The notes: generated by a model from the sequence alone, not told the origin. DNA of 64,000 nucleotides from Rhodobacteraceae bacterium Alg231-30 (GCA_900143615.1 FREU01000003.1:360237-424236), one strand, 5' to 3'. Shown: positions 17,729-27,065, numbered from the stretch's first letter. Program-made: numbers and translations.

Positions 17729-18769
17729 TTAGACGTCTTCAAAAACTCCCGGAATGCTGGACGGGCCAGTGGCCCCCAACCAACTCGGGCTAGGAAGCCC
17801 TTTCTCCCGCAAGAATTCCGGATTGAACAGTTTGGACTGATAGCGCGTACCATAGTCACACAGAATGGTCACAATAGTATGTCCCGGTCCCATCTCTTTG
17901 GCCATGCGAATAGCTCCTGCCACATTGATCCCCGACGAGCCGCCCAGACACAAGCCTTCGTCTTGTAGCAAATCAAACACAACCGGCAATGCTTCCTCAT
18001 CAGGCACCTGATAGCTCATGTCTGGAGCAAAGCCTTCAAGGTTTGCGGTCACACGCCCCTGCCCGATGCCTTCGGTGATCGAACCACCTTCGGATTTGAA
18101 CTCACCTGTGGTGTAAAAACTGTACAGCGCTGCCCCCATTGGGTCGGCCAGCCCGATTTTCACACCTTTTGGCTGCAATGCGTCCGCCACACCGGCCAAT
18201 GTTCCGCCAGAGCCAACCGCACAGATGAACCCATCGACCTTGCCACCAGTTTGCTCCCAAATCTCGGGGCCGGTGGTTTCGACATGAGCCTGACGGTTAG
18301 CCACATTATCAAACTGGTTCGCCCAGATCGCCCCGTTGGGTTCGGTTTTGGCCAACTCTGCAGCCAAGCGGCCAGAATATCGCACGTAGTTGTTTGGGTT
18401 TTTATAAGGCGCTGCGGGAACCTGAACCAGTTCCGCACCGGCAAGTCGCAGCATGTCTTTCTTTTCCTGACTTTGCGTCTCAGGAATGACAATTACGGTT
18501 TTAAATCCCATTGACGCGCCAACCAGTGCAAGACCGATACCGGTGTTGCCTGCCGTGCCTTCTACAATGGTCCCACCGGGTTTAAGCAACCCTTTGGCCA
18601 CCGCATCTTGAATGATATACAATGCGGCGCGGTCTTTGACTGACTGGCCAGGGTTCATAAACTCGGCTTTGCCAAGGATCTCACAGCCTGTCGCATCGCT
18701 GGCCTTATTCAGGCGGATCAGAGGGGTGTTGCCAATTGCATGGGCAAGATCACTAGCGATGTGCAGCAT
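17729..18769 (-). CDS. cysK: cysteine synthase A
   Basis: A 346-residue fold-type II PLP enzyme. The PLP lysine lies in NPGQSVKDRAA near residue 44, the substrate loop is GTAGNTGIGLA, and the phosphate-binding loop is AVGSGGTLAG. It makes cysteine from O-acetylserine and sulfide. The ATG at 18769 follows AAGGA at good spacing; the frame extends upstream to 18829. Its neighbours trgB and trgA match the R. sphaeroides trgAB-cysK tellurite-resistance locus, where cysK also contributes to tellurite tolerance. Confidence 0.93.
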   Translation of the reverse strand: MLHIASDLAHAIGNTPLIRLNKASDATGCEILGKAEFMNPGQSVKDRAALYIIQDAVAKGLLKPGGTIVEGTAGNTGIGLALVGASMGFKTVIVIPETQSQEKKDMLRLAGAELVQVPAAPYKNPNNYVRYSGRLAAELAKTEPNGAIWANQFDNVANRQAHVETTGPEIWEQTGGKVDGFICAVGSGGTLAGVADALQPKGVKIGLADPMGAALYSFYTTGEFKSEGGSITEGIGQGRVTANLEGFAPDMSYQVPDEEALPVVFDLLQDEGLCLGGSSGINVAGAIRMAKEMGPGHTIVTILCDYGTRYQSKLFNPEFLREKGLPSPSWLGATGPSSIPGVFEDV

Positions 18770-18825
18770 GTTCGCGTCCTTTTCATTTATCGTGCGAATC
18801 TGTGTAGGCAACACTTTGCCGGAAC

Positions 18826-19950
18826 TCAAGCCGCTGCACGCAAGCGGTCACGATGACGTGCAAGCCATAGAGCCGCCAAAGCCAACGGCGCGTTGACCAC
18901 TTCCAGACTGTCGGTCATCTCCATCAGCTCGTCAAAACTGAACAAATAGGACCGGATGTCTTCAGACTCCTCAGACAACCCCGCCACGCCTTCAACGCCA
19001 TCTGGCAAATCCGTGGTGCCCAGAAAAATATGGTAAAACTCGGTCGAACATCCCGGCGATGCGTAACAGCGCGCGACCTCTTCCAAATGATCAAGCGTCA
19101 ACCCTGCTTCCTCACGCGCTTCGCGATGGGCAGTTCTCTCAGGCGTTTCGGATGCATCAACGCGGCCAGCTATCGGTTCTAATTGCCACGGGTATTTATC
19201 AGCCCGCGCAAACGGCCCAGGCCGAAACTGTTCCACCAACAATACGCGATCACGCACAGGATCATAGGGCAGAACGATGACCGCATCGGTCGCCACAAAC
19301 ACCGCACGTCGCACCATCTCACTGGTTGAGCCGCTATATTGGCGAAAATTCAGATCATATTCTTCTAAGGTGAAGTATACTGAGTAAGGCCGTGTAATAG
19401 TGACATTTTCCACATCATTTCGTGTCATGCCACCTGGGTTTCTTGGCCGATTGTCATTGGCACCATTTACTTTCGCAGTCGCACGAGCGCGGATCATCGG
19501 TAGGATTGCGTCAACTTCGCTACGGGTTCGGTTGCCAAAATACGACAGCTCTTCAATCGCGCCATAAACAGTCAGCTCGCCATAATTCTCAGCCCACCGA
19601 GCAAGAGACCACACACCTTCTGGTGTCCAAACGCCGGCCTCGGCCTCAAATACCTGAGCCTTCGCCGTCTGACCGGAGACCATGACCTCAACGTCTACCA
19701 AATCATATTGGAAACTACCCTCATAGAACCGCAGGCGTGCAATATCCTGATCGTTCAGACCATTGATTAAAAGACCTTTTGCCGAGTCTCCTCCTTTGGT
19801 GAGGATCGGGAAATCGTGCCCCTTAACATTTTGCACTTGATGGCCGACAAGATCTGCATCCTGTAGATCAAGGGCATCGGCCGCACGCCCTAAAACCACC
19901 GTCAACAGCGGCACATGCCGCAGCGTCCCGTAAACAAAAATTGAATGCAT
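18826..19950 (-). CDS. trgB: TrgB-like protein: gamma-glutamylcyclotransferase-like domain fused to NUDIX hydrolase
   Basis: 374 residues in two parts. Residues 1-150 look like an AIG2/GGCT fold (FVYGTLRHVPLL at the start, LRFYEG). Residues 190-374 are a NUDIX hydrolase of the ADP-ribose pyrophosphatase type, with the Nudix box running from GRVDASE to REAREEAGL near residues 265-290. In R. sphaeroides trgB is needed for high tellurite resistance, though its substrate is unknown; glutathione-linked or ADP-ribose chemistry would fit the domains. It lies between trgA (3 bp upstream) and cysK. Confidence 0.88.
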   Translation of the reverse strand: MHSIFVYGTLRHVPLLTVVLGRAADALDLQDADLVGHQVQNVKGHDFPILTKGGDSAKGLLINGLNDQDIARLRFYEGSFQYDLVDVEVMVSGQTAKAQVFEAEAGVWTPEGVWSLARWAENYGELTVYGAIEELSYFGNRTRSEVDAILPMIRARATAKVNGANDNRPRNPGGMTRNDVENVTITRPYSVYFTLEEYDLNFRQYSGSTSEMVRRAVFVATDAVIVLPYDPVRDRVLLVEQFRPGPFARADKYPWQLEPIAGRVDASETPERTAHREAREEAGLTLDHLEEVARCYASPGCSTEFYHIFLGTTDLPDGVEGVAGLSEESEDIRSYLFSFDELMEMTDSLEVVNAPLALAALWLARHRDRLRAAA

Positions 19951-19953
19951 ATT

Positions 19954-20388
19954 TTATCTCCACCGGCGATAGGCAAACTCAGTCAGAGGTCCCGAGATAA
20001 AGGCCCCTGCAACCAAAACACCTATGACCTTAGGGTCCGTCAGATACAACGCATATTCCAACGCAATGGCAACGATTTGCTCCAGAGCCTCAATGGGGTC
20101 AGCATATCTGCGGTCAAGCGCCCGATAGAGCATTTCTGTTGCACCAAAAACCAACAATCCGTTCACAACCAACAAGATGACACCGGTTATCCCGTTGTTG
20201 ATTGCCATGCCACGTCCGGCTTTGCGTCCTATGGTTCTCCATCCGGTCACCAAACCCAAAGCAGCCGCAACAAGCGTAAAATGCCCAAAATCCATACCTT
20301 CCGGCATCTGCGGTTTGATCAATTCGGCAACGACGGCCCCTAGAATGGCCAGACAGAGTGCGGCGACAAGTTGATTGGCTGTGGGCAT
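19954..20388 (-). CDS. trgA: TrgA family membrane protein
   Basis: A 144-residue protein with four hydrophobic segments (QLVAALCLAILGAVVAEL; FTLVAAALGLVTGW; GVILLVVNGLLVFGA; a C-terminal segment from VIGVLVAGAFI). It matches the TrgA family by size, topology and its position directly before trgB. R. sphaeroides trgA is required with trgB for tellurite resistance; mechanism unknown. Its ATG shares one base with the stop of the upstream cyclopropane synthase gene (TAATG). Confidence 0.85.
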   Translation of the reverse strand: MPTANQLVAALCLAILGAVVAELIKPQMPEGMDFGHFTLVAAALGLVTGWRTIGRKAGRGMAINNGITGVILLVVNGLLVFGATEMLYRALDRRYADPIEALEQIVAIALEYALYLTDPKVIGVLVAGAFISGPLTEFAYRRWR

Positions 20389-21614
20389 TAGGTCCTACGG
20401 GCAATTGTGATTTGCGTCACATCACAGCTTCCACTGTGAAACGCCGCAGCACAAGAGGTCAGATAAAAATTCCACATTCTTCTGAACTTAACGTCAAACC
20501 CCAGAGCTTGAACATCCGCCCAACGATCGTTGAACGTATCAAACCAGCGCCGCAACGTCTGGCTGTAGCTTTCGCCAAACTCAATGGATCGTACGAACTC
20601 TAGACGCGCTTTCTCCACCTCGGCTCTTAAGGCAGATGGGCTAGGCAACATCCCCCCGGGGAAAATGTATTTTCGAATGAAATCAACATTCTTTCTATAC
20701 ATCTCAAAGCGGTCATCGTCGATTGTGATGATTTGCAAAGTCGCCTTGGCTCCGGGTTTCAACCGCTCTCGAACCGTGTCAAAATAGGTCGGCCAGTATT
20801 TTTCTCCGACCGCCTCAAACATTTCAATACTGGCAATTCCATCATAGGTCTCCATCTCGTCGCGGTAGTCTTGCAACTTAATCGTGACCAAATTTGAAAG
20901 ACCTGCCTTTTCAATGCGTTCCACTGCATACTTTAACTGCTCTTCAGAAATTGTGAGCGCGGTAACCCTTAAGCCACGTTCCCGCGCCGCATACTCGGCA
21001 AAACCGCCCCAGCCACAGCCAATTTCCAGCACATGATCACCGGCCTGAACGCCCATTTGATCCACCATCGACGCGTATTTTGCCGTCTGCGCCGCCTCCA
21101 TGCTTTCTTGGCCTGAACCAAACAGAGCAGAAGAATAGGTCATCGTATCATCTAGCCATAAGCTATAGAAATCGTTCCCTAAATCGTAATGGTGAGAGAT
21201 ATTCTTACGCGCTTGTTTTTTGGTATTGGTGTTCATCCAATGTCGCAAACGCTCAAAGGCGCGCACAAACACCATACCAGGAAACCCGTCATACAGTGTG
21301 TCATTATCAGATCTTAGAAAATCACAGAATGCCTGTAGGTCCGGACTGTCCCACCATCCTTCGATATAGGCGTCACAAAACCCAAGCTCGCCTTCACGCA
21401 TCAAACGCGCGAACGTATCGGGATTATGGATGTGCAGCACACACACAGGGCCGGGCTGTGGACCTTTGGCGCGAAACCGCCGTCCATCCGACAACACAAA
21501 GTCGATCTGCCCCCGATTTACTTTGGTCGCGATGTCAAATACGGCAGCAAAATAGCGGGGTAAATCCCGTTCTCCCTGTGTGGTTGTAAGCACCAGATGG
21601 CTCTCCCTGATCAT
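20388..21614 (-). CDS. cyclopropane-fatty-acyl-phospholipid synthase family methyltransferase
   Basis: A 408-residue SAM-dependent enzyme. The SAM site is VLEIGCGWGGFAEYA near residue 200, followed by VTALTISEEQ and an IEMFEAVGEKYWPTYF motif; an N-terminal lipid-binding domain of about 120 residues precedes it. It would methylate unsaturated acyl chains in membrane phospholipid, giving cyclopropane or related methylated products. It lies 46 bp after a photolyase gene. In R. sphaeroides a cfa-type gene and a photolyase gene are members of the singlet-oxygen RpoE/ChrR regulon, which supports a photo-oxidative stress role. Confidence 0.92.
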   Translation of the reverse strand: MIRESHLVLTTTQGERDLPRYFAAVFDIATKVNRGQIDFVLSDGRRFRAKGPQPGPVCVLHIHNPDTFARLMREGELGFCDAYIEGWWDSPDLQAFCDFLRSDNDTLYDGFPGMVFVRAFERLRHWMNTNTKKQARKNISHHYDLGNDFYSLWLDDTMTYSSALFGSGQESMEAAQTAKYASMVDQMGVQAGDHVLEIGCGWGGFAEYAARERGLRVTALTISEEQLKYAVERIEKAGLSNLVTIKLQDYRDEMETYDGIASIEMFEAVGEKYWPTYFDTVRERLKPGAKATLQIITIDDDRFEMYRKNVDFIRKYIFPGGMLPSPSALRAEVEKARLEFVRSIEFGESYSQTLRRWFDTFNDRWADVQALGFDVKFRRMWNFYLTSCAAAFHSGSCDVTQITIARRT

Positions 21615-21660
21615 TATCTTTGATTAAAACTAGGCGCCATCGGCGCAAATCAGCAAGAAT

Positions 21661-23079
21661 TTATTGCGCTTTGAATTGCTCATAGGCTGCTAATGCCGCC
21701 AAGCGCCCCTGCTTCAAGTCCACAATTTTTGACGGGTAAGGCTGGTTTGACTTCAAACCCCAAGACTTTGGCATCGCGTCATAAAAACTCTTAGAGTCCG
21801 CGCAAGAATCCAAACTTTTTTCTGCAATCCAACGATCTTGATACCGACCATCGGCGTCAAATTTCTCAGCTTGGGTCGCGGGATTAAACACCCGAAAATA
21901 GGGTGATGCATCAGGACCTGAGCCCGCCACCCATTGCCATCCCATCGCATTTGATGCTGGATCCCAATCCACCAAACAGTCCGCAAACCATTTCAGCCCC
22001 AACCGCCAATGCATTCGTAAATGTTTGGTCAAATAGCTTGCCGCGATCATGCGCGCACGATTGTGCATTTTTCCGGTGACATAAAGCTCACGCATCGCCG
22101 CATCGACTACTGGTTCACCTGTTTGGCCGCGGCACCACGCCACAAACTTTGGGTCATTTTCATCTTCAATCCAATGAAAGCTTTCCCATTCAGGTCGCCA
22201 ATTGCGGTGATCCAAATCCGGGTAATGCCACAATAGATGCCAAGCAAACTCACGCCACACCAACTCTTTCAGGTAGTGTTCGGCGCCTGAGGCCCCATCT
22301 TGCAGCGCCCGTTGAGCTGTATGCCAACATTGCTTGGGGCTGATCTCCCCAAAGGTTAAGGCATCAGACAGCTCAGATGTTGCCGCTTCACCCAGAAAAT
22401 CACGTTGGGCTTTGTAGGCATGAATGGATGTCTTGATGAATTCTGCAAGCCGATCTCGGGCAGCTATTTCGCCCGCCTTTACATGTGCGGCGACGATCGG
22501 GCCGCCCTGCGCCATGTCGTGGCTTAACTTCCAATCCGCAAGCTGATCACTTTCTGGCTCCTGCGCGACCGGCCGTAATTCCGGTGGCGCGGTGAGCGGT
22601 GCAACATCTCTCCCGCGCACGGCTTTCCAGAAAGGCGTGTAAACCCGATACGGACCACCCTGCCCTGTCTCAACGCTCCATGGTTCAAACAACAACGCTC
22701 CGGTGAAACTTGTTGCGGTAATATCCTGATCGATGAGTTGCGCTTTTATATTTTTGTCACGCGCCACCGATGCTGGATCATATGCGCGGCTCCAAAAAAC
22801 CGCATCGGCGCCCGTCTCAGACACAATACTCTGCAGCTGTGCTAAGGCGTCGCCGCGCCTCAGGATCAATTGTAGTCCCTTGATCTCCAATTGATCGCGC
22901 AATTGAACAAGCGACATTTCAAGACGCAGTTTTGCCGCCGCACCCAGCGTGGCGAACACCTCATCGTAGATAAAGACAGGAACAACAGGACCCCTTTTCG
23001 CCGCGGCCGTCAGCGCGGCATTGTCACTCAGCCGCAAATCACGTTTGAACCACATTACGGTGATTGCCTCTACCTGCAT
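21661..23079 (-). CDS. deoxyribodipyrimidine photolyase (class I cryptochrome/photolyase)
   Basis: A 472-residue flavoprotein. The N-terminal photolyase domain starts MWFKRDLRLSDNAAL. The C-terminal FAD domain has LKELVWREFAWHLLWHYPDL, GEPVVDAAMRELYVTGKMHNRARM, and the signature segment WQWVAGSGPDASPYFRVFNP. It repairs UV-induced pyrimidine dimers with blue light. The ATG follows GGGGGAGTAAGGAA. A candidate RpoE/ChrR-type promoter lies just upstream, and it heads a seven-gene leftward run through alaX. Confidence 0.94.
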   Translation of the reverse strand: MQVEAITVMWFKRDLRLSDNAALTAAAKRGPVVPVFIYDEVFATLGAAAKLRLEMSLVQLRDQLEIKGLQLILRRGDALAQLQSIVSETGADAVFWSRAYDPASVARDKNIKAQLIDQDITATSFTGALLFEPWSVETGQGGPYRVYTPFWKAVRGRDVAPLTAPPELRPVAQEPESDQLADWKLSHDMAQGGPIVAAHVKAGEIAARDRLAEFIKTSIHAYKAQRDFLGEAATSELSDALTFGEISPKQCWHTAQRALQDGASGAEHYLKELVWREFAWHLLWHYPDLDHRNWRPEWESFHWIEDENDPKFVAWCRGQTGEPVVDAAMRELYVTGKMHNRARMIAASYLTKHLRMHWRLGLKWFADCLVDWDPASNAMGWQWVAGSGPDASPYFRVFNPATQAEKFDADGRYQDRWIAEKSLDSCADSKSFYDAMPKSWGLKSNQPYPSKIVDLKQGRLAALAAYEQFKAQ

Positions 23080-23104
23080 TTCCTTACTCCCCCCGTTTTT
23101 CTAA

Positions 23105-23133
23105 TGTTACGGGGGACTTGTGGGGCAGGATCA
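23105..23133 (-). promoter_or_regulatory. candidate RpoE (ECF sigma-E) promoter of the photolyase run
   Basis: On the minus strand a TGATCC box (23128-23133) is followed, after 17 bases, by GTAACA (23105-23110), 25 bp before the photolyase ATG. The R. sphaeroides RpoE/ChrR promoters use a TGATCC -35 and a GTA-containing -10 with similar spacing. The -35 box overlaps the end of the upstream aminotransferase gene. Confidence 0.5.
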
Positions 23134-24351
23134 CAAAATATCATCCAGTGCGCCGATTAATTTCTCAACCTCCTGTTGGGTTGTGTAATGCACAAAGCTC
23201 AATCGCAATACGCCTGTGTCTGGCGAAACGCCCATCGCCTCCAAGGCGCGAAGTGCGTAAAAATCTCCACCACCGGCCATAATGCCGCGACTGGCTAAGT
23301 CTAGCGCCAAACCACCCCCCGACTTTTCACAGGCAATGGCCACCGTCGGTGCACGATGAGCGGCCTCTGAAGGGCCAAGCAACCGCAGTGAGTTTTTCTC
23401 GGAAACATAGTCCAAAAGCGGTTGCAGCAACTTAACTTCATGCGCGCGCATCAAATCATGAACGGCCGCACCACTTGCAGTGGGGGTCTCGCCCAACACG
23501 CCATGATGCGCCGCCAACGCTTCAATGTAATCCACCATACCTGCACAAGCAGCAACCTGTGCATGATCCGGCCCCGCAGGTGTAAACCGTTTGTAAAGCG
23601 TATCTGCGTTGAAATAATGCGCTTGGTTGGGCAACAGACGCGCCAATGCGCGGCGCATCACCATAATGCCCTGATGGGGGCCATAGGTTTTATAAGCAGA
23701 GAACAGATAAATGTCCGGCCCCATACCGCCCACATCCGGCAGGCCATGGGGGGCATATGACACGCCATCCACGCAGACAAACGCGCCTGAGGCGTGTGCA
23801 AGCGCTGTGATCTTGGCCACCGGATTGATGTCGCCCACAACGTTTGAGCAATGCGGGAAACACACCAACCGCACCCGATCATCCAGCAAATTTGCCAAAT
23901 CTTCAGGATCAAGACAGCCCGTTTCGGGATCAATGCGCCATTCGCGCACCTCGATACCATCTTCCACCAACCTTCGCCACGGGCCGCTGTTGGCCTCATG
24001 GTCCTGATTGGTCACAACAATCGCATCCCCCGGATCCAACCACCCGCGAAATGCCTGCGCCAAAACATAGGTATTCTGTGTGGTGGACGGCCCGAATGAG
24101 ACTTCATCTGCACCGACACCCAGCATTGCTGCAAGACGTGCGCGCGCCTCATCCATTTCGGCCCCGCCGAGCTCGGAGGCGCGATATACGCCATAAGGCT
24201 GCACTTTGCGTTCGCGATAAAACCGCGTCAGACGATCCAGCACTGGCGCGCACATATAGCTGCCACCGGCATTCTCAAAAAACGCCTGCCCCTCAAGGCT
24301 GGGTTCCGAAAAGGCCGGAAACTGACTGCGTACAAAATCGACATCCAACAT
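23131..24351 (-). CDS. cysteine desulfurase-like aminotransferase class V protein
   Basis: A 406-residue fold-type I PLP enzyme. It starts with FFENAGGSYMCAPVLDRL, has DYxx-type active-site residues around VDGVSYAPHGLPD, and the PLP lysine in SAYKTYGPHQG near residue 217. This fits the cysteine desulfurase-like VC1184-type subfamily; I see no clear catalytic Cys loop as in IscS or SufS, so true desulfurase activity is doubtful. It lies 62 bp after a HIT gene and its end overlaps the photolyase promoter. Confidence 0.82.
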   Translation of the reverse strand: MLDVDFVRSQFPAFSEPSLEGQAFFENAGGSYMCAPVLDRLTRFYRERKVQPYGVYRASELGGAEMDEARARLAAMLGVGADEVSFGPSTTQNTYVLAQAFRGWLDPGDAIVVTNQDHEANSGPWRRLVEDGIEVREWRIDPETGCLDPEDLANLLDDRVRLVCFPHCSNVVGDINPVAKITALAHASGAFVCVDGVSYAPHGLPDVGGMGPDIYLFSAYKTYGPHQGIMVMRRALARLLPNQAHYFNADTLYKRFTPAGPDHAQVAACAGMVDYIEALAAHHGVLGETPTASGAAVHDLMRAHEVKLLQPLLDYVSEKNSLRLLGPSEAAHRAPTVAIACEKSGGGLALDLASRGIMAGGGDFYALRALEAMGVSPDTGVLRLSFVHYTTQQEVEKLIGALDDIL

Positions 24352-24413
24352 TTGCCACCTACTCCACTGTTGTGCTGAGCAAATCGTCGAAATCGGGTCC
24401 GGTCAAGCGATGG

Positions 24414-24839
24414 TTAACGATCGGCCGCCAAAACCGCGCGGATCTTGTCCGCCTGCTGCTTGAGAACGCCAAAATCCGCCATCGTGCCGGGCGGGCGCAG
24501 TTTCAGACCATCATGGCGCGGCAGGACGTGATAGTGCAAATGAAACACCTCCTGCCCACCTGCGGTCTCGTTAAACTGCTGCACAGTAACGCCTTGGGCA
24601 TCAAACGCCGCCATCACCGCATGGCCCATCTTTTGCACTGTGCGCAAACAGGCGCTCAGCTGATCGGCGCTGGCATCCAGCATATTGCGACAGGGTGTTT
24701 TGGGAATGATCAGACAATGCCCGTCCGCGCGCGGCATAATATCCATGAAAACAAAGGTGTCGTCATCCTCATAGAGTTTCTCACACGGAATTTCGCCACG
24801 CAAAATCTTTGCGAAAATATTGTCTGTGTCGTAGCTCAT
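24414..24839 (-). CDS. HIT family protein (Hint-like)
   Basis: A 141-residue nucleotide hydrolase or transferase with the histidine-triad motif HLHYHVLPRH near residue 97 and the family N-terminus NIFAKILRGEIPCEKLYEDD. Hint proteins cleave AMP from amines, including aminoacyl-adenylates. It is preceded by GGGG at moderate spacing and followed by the aminotransferase-like gene in the same orientation. Confidence 0.92.
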   Translation of the reverse strand: MSYDTDNIFAKILRGEIPCEKLYEDDDTFVFMDIMPRADGHCLIIPKTPCRNMLDASADQLSACLRTVQKMGHAVMAAFDAQGVTVQQFNETAGGQEVFHLHYHVLPRHDGLKLRPPGTMADFGVLKQQADKIRAVLAADR

Positions 24840-24863
24840 CGCGGTTCACCCCTTTGAAAACGC

Positions 24864-24892
24864 AAAACGCGGGCAAGTGCTCCTCACCCGCG
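24864..24892 (-). terminator. terminator at the end of the DMSP operon
   Basis: Read on the minus strand, CGCGGG (24887-24892) and CCCGCG (24868-24873) form a stem, followed by TTTTGCGTTTT. It lies between the acuI stop and the next minus-strand gene. Confidence 0.6.
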
Positions 24893-24914
24893 GCTTTTGC
24901 TTGTTTTCGCGCTG

Positions 24915-25907
24915 TTAGGCGTTCACGTCAACCACGACACGGCCTTGCACCTGACCTTTGAGGATATCCGCGCCCAACTGTGGCAGATCGCTCAACACGG
25001 CGGGTTTCACCATCGCATCCAGCTTGTCCATTGGCAGGTCTTTGGCAATGCGCTGCCATGCACGCAGACGGTTGTCATAGGGCTGCATCACACTGTCGAT
25101 GCCCAAGAGGTTCACACCGCGCAACAGGAACGGAATGACCGTGGCTGGCAGGCCGGCACCACCAGCCAAACCAACAGCCGCCACCGAGGTTCCGTATTTC
25201 ATCTGTCCCAACACACGCGCCAGCATGTCGCCACCGACGGCGTCGACACAACCCGCCCAGGTTTCCGCCTCAAGCGGACGTTTCACGGTCTCGTTTAACT
25301 CTTCGCGCGCCACGATCTGGCTGGCCCCCAACGAGGTCAGATAATCCGCCGTTTCCGGACGTCCTGTGACGCCAGCAACCTCATGACCAAGAGCCGCTAG
25401 GATTGCCACAGCAACCGAGCCCACACCTCCAGCGGCCCCAGTGACCAGCACCGGACCGTCGCCTGCCTTCAAACCGTGATCTTCCAAAGCCATCACAGAC
25501 AACATCGATGTAAAGCCTGCGGTGCCCACAGCCATCGCTTGCTGGGTGCTCAGACCTTCGGGCAGCGGCACCAACCAATCGGCCTTCACCCGCGCTTTTT
25601 GCGCATATCCGCCCCAAAACATCTCGCCCACACGCCATCCGGTCAGCACAACCTTGTCACCTGCTTTGTAACGAGGGTCATCACTGCTCTCGACCGTGCC
25701 TGCAAAATCGATGCCGGGCACATGCGGATAGTTACGCACCAATCCACCGCCTTTAGGCGACAGGCACAGACCGTCTTTGTAGTTCACTGTGCTATATTCC
25801 ACCGCAACGGTCACATCACCGTCTGGCAGTGCGCTGTCGTCCAGATCCTTAAATGACGCGCTGGCCAAACCGTCGTCGTTCTTTTCCATCACAAGTGCTT
25901 TGAACAT
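24915..25907 (-). CDS. acuI: acrylyl-CoA reductase (NADPH) AcuI
   Basis: A 330-residue MDR-family oxidoreductase of the YhdH/AcuI type. It has NYKDGLCLSPKGGGLVRNYPHVPGIDFAGTV near residue 50, no catalytic-zinc cysteines, and the NADPH Rossmann turn VLVTGAAGGVGSVAVAIL near 150. AcuI reduces acryloyl-CoA to propionyl-CoA, detoxifying the acrylate produced from DMSP. In roseobacters acuI commonly follows dmdA, as here (54 bp gap). The ATG at 25907 is chosen because AAGGGAG lies seven bases upstream. Confidence 0.93.
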   Translation of the reverse strand: MFKALVMEKNDDGLASASFKDLDDSALPDGDVTVAVEYSTVNYKDGLCLSPKGGGLVRNYPHVPGIDFAGTVESSDDPRYKAGDKVVLTGWRVGEMFWGGYAQKARVKADWLVPLPEGLSTQQAMAVGTAGFTSMLSVMALEDHGLKAGDGPVLVTGAAGGVGSVAVAILAALGHEVAGVTGRPETADYLTSLGASQIVAREELNETVKRPLEAETWAGCVDAVGGDMLARVLGQMKYGTSVAAVGLAGGAGLPATVIPFLLRGVNLLGIDSVMQPYDNRLRAWQRIAKDLPMDKLDAMVKPAVLSDLPQLGADILKGQVQGRVVVDVNA

Positions 25908-25961
25908 CATATTCTCCCTTTCAGGCACACCTCAGGGGCGGCCTCTGTCTTGCTTAAATCC

Positions 25962-27065
25962 CTAGGCCCAAAAGGCCTCATATACAGTTGCCGGACGCAC
26001 ACCGTCAGGTGTCAGCACGTCAACTTCACTTCCCGTGGTCCAATGCGTCATGCGGATCATGCCGATGGCGACATTGGTGTTGAAATCGGGCGACCACGCG
26101 GCGCTGCTGATGTTGCCGACATGCTGATTGCCATCCATCACCGGCCACAGCTGATCACAGGGTGGCACCCGATCGCCATGGATTTCAATCGGACGGATTT
26201 GGCGCACTGGGCCTTCTTGTGCCACACGCAGGAGCGCATCGCGTCCCACACAGCCAATCGCGGTGTTGGTATTACAAAACCGCCCCAACCCGCATTCATG
26301 CGGGGTGTTATCGTCGGTCATATCGTTGCCGTAGCTCAGCAAACCACCTTCGATGCGCTCGATCAGATTGGGACATCCCGCGTGAACGTCCAAATCCTTG
26401 CCCGCTTCCATCAACGCATTCCAAAGCGGCATGCCGATGTCGCTGCCAACCACATAAATCTCAAATCCACCCTGCTTCGAATAACCAGAGCGTGCCACGA
26501 CAACTTCGCGCCCCTGAAACTCAAACCATCCAAAGCGGAAGAAACGAATGTCGCGCACTTTGTCTCCGAACACACGCGCCATCAGCTCGTCTGATTTAGG
26601 TCCCTGCACCGCCAAGGGTGACACATCAGGTTCATCCACCAGCACGTCCAGCCGATAACCATATGCAATGCCTTTAACCCAAAACAGAAGGTCACTGTCT
26701 GCGATGGAAATCCACCAGCGATCCTCGGCCAGTTTCACCGCCACCGGATCGTTCAACATGCCGCCCGTTTCATCCACAATCGGCACATAAAAGCACTGTC
26801 CGGGAAGCATTCCGCGCAGATCCCTCGGAGTGAGCATCTGCATCAGGCGCCCCGCATCCGGCCCGCGCACTTCCACTTGGCGCTCACACGAGACGTCCCA
26901 CACCTGCACCGCCGATTTCAGATGGCGATAGTCTTCCTCAATCGAGCGGAAAACCGTTGGCAACAACATACGGTTATAAACCGTGTAGCCTTTGACGCCT
27001 GCAGCTTCGACGCCTTCCGAGAACGGCGTGCGCCGCAAACGACGCGATAATGATATCAGTGCCAT
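25962..27065 (-). CDS. dmdA: dimethylsulfoniopropionate demethylase DmdA
   Basis: A 367-residue GcvT-family protein with features specific to DmdA rather than glycine cleavage T protein: ISLSRRLRRTPFSEGVEAAGV at the start, YTVYNRMLLP, IEEDYRHLKSAVQVWDVS, and later ARSGYSKQGGFEIYV and GCPNLIERIEGGLLSYGND. It moves one methyl group from DMSP to tetrahydrofolate, giving methylmercaptopropionate. acuI follows, and a GntR regulator with operators controls the operon. The first ~4 codons overlap the end of the DinB gene. Confidence 0.93.
   Translation of the reverse strand: MALISLSRRLRRTPFSEGVEAAGVKGYTVYNRMLLPTVFRSIEEDYRHLKSAVQVWDVSCERQVEVRGPDAGRLMQMLTPRDLRGMLPGQCFYVPIVDETGGMLNDPVAVKLAEDRWWISIADSDLLFWVKGIAYGYRLDVLVDEPDVSPLAVQGPKSDELMARVFGDKVRDIRFFRFGWFEFQGREVVVARSGYSKQGGFEIYVVGSDIGMPLWNALMEAGKDLDVHAGCPNLIERIEGGLLSYGNDMTDDNTPHECGLGRFCNTNTAIGCVGRDALLRVAQEGPVRQIRPIEIHGDRVPPCDQLWPVMDGNQHVGNISSAAWSPDFNTNVAIGMIRMTHWTTGSEVDVLTPDGVRPATVYEAFWA

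Noticed and set aside
23844-24857. 337-codon plus-strand frame over the aminotransferase-like and HIT genes
   Set aside because: Spans two genes with intact active-site motifs on the other strand; product is Pro/His/Arg-rich.
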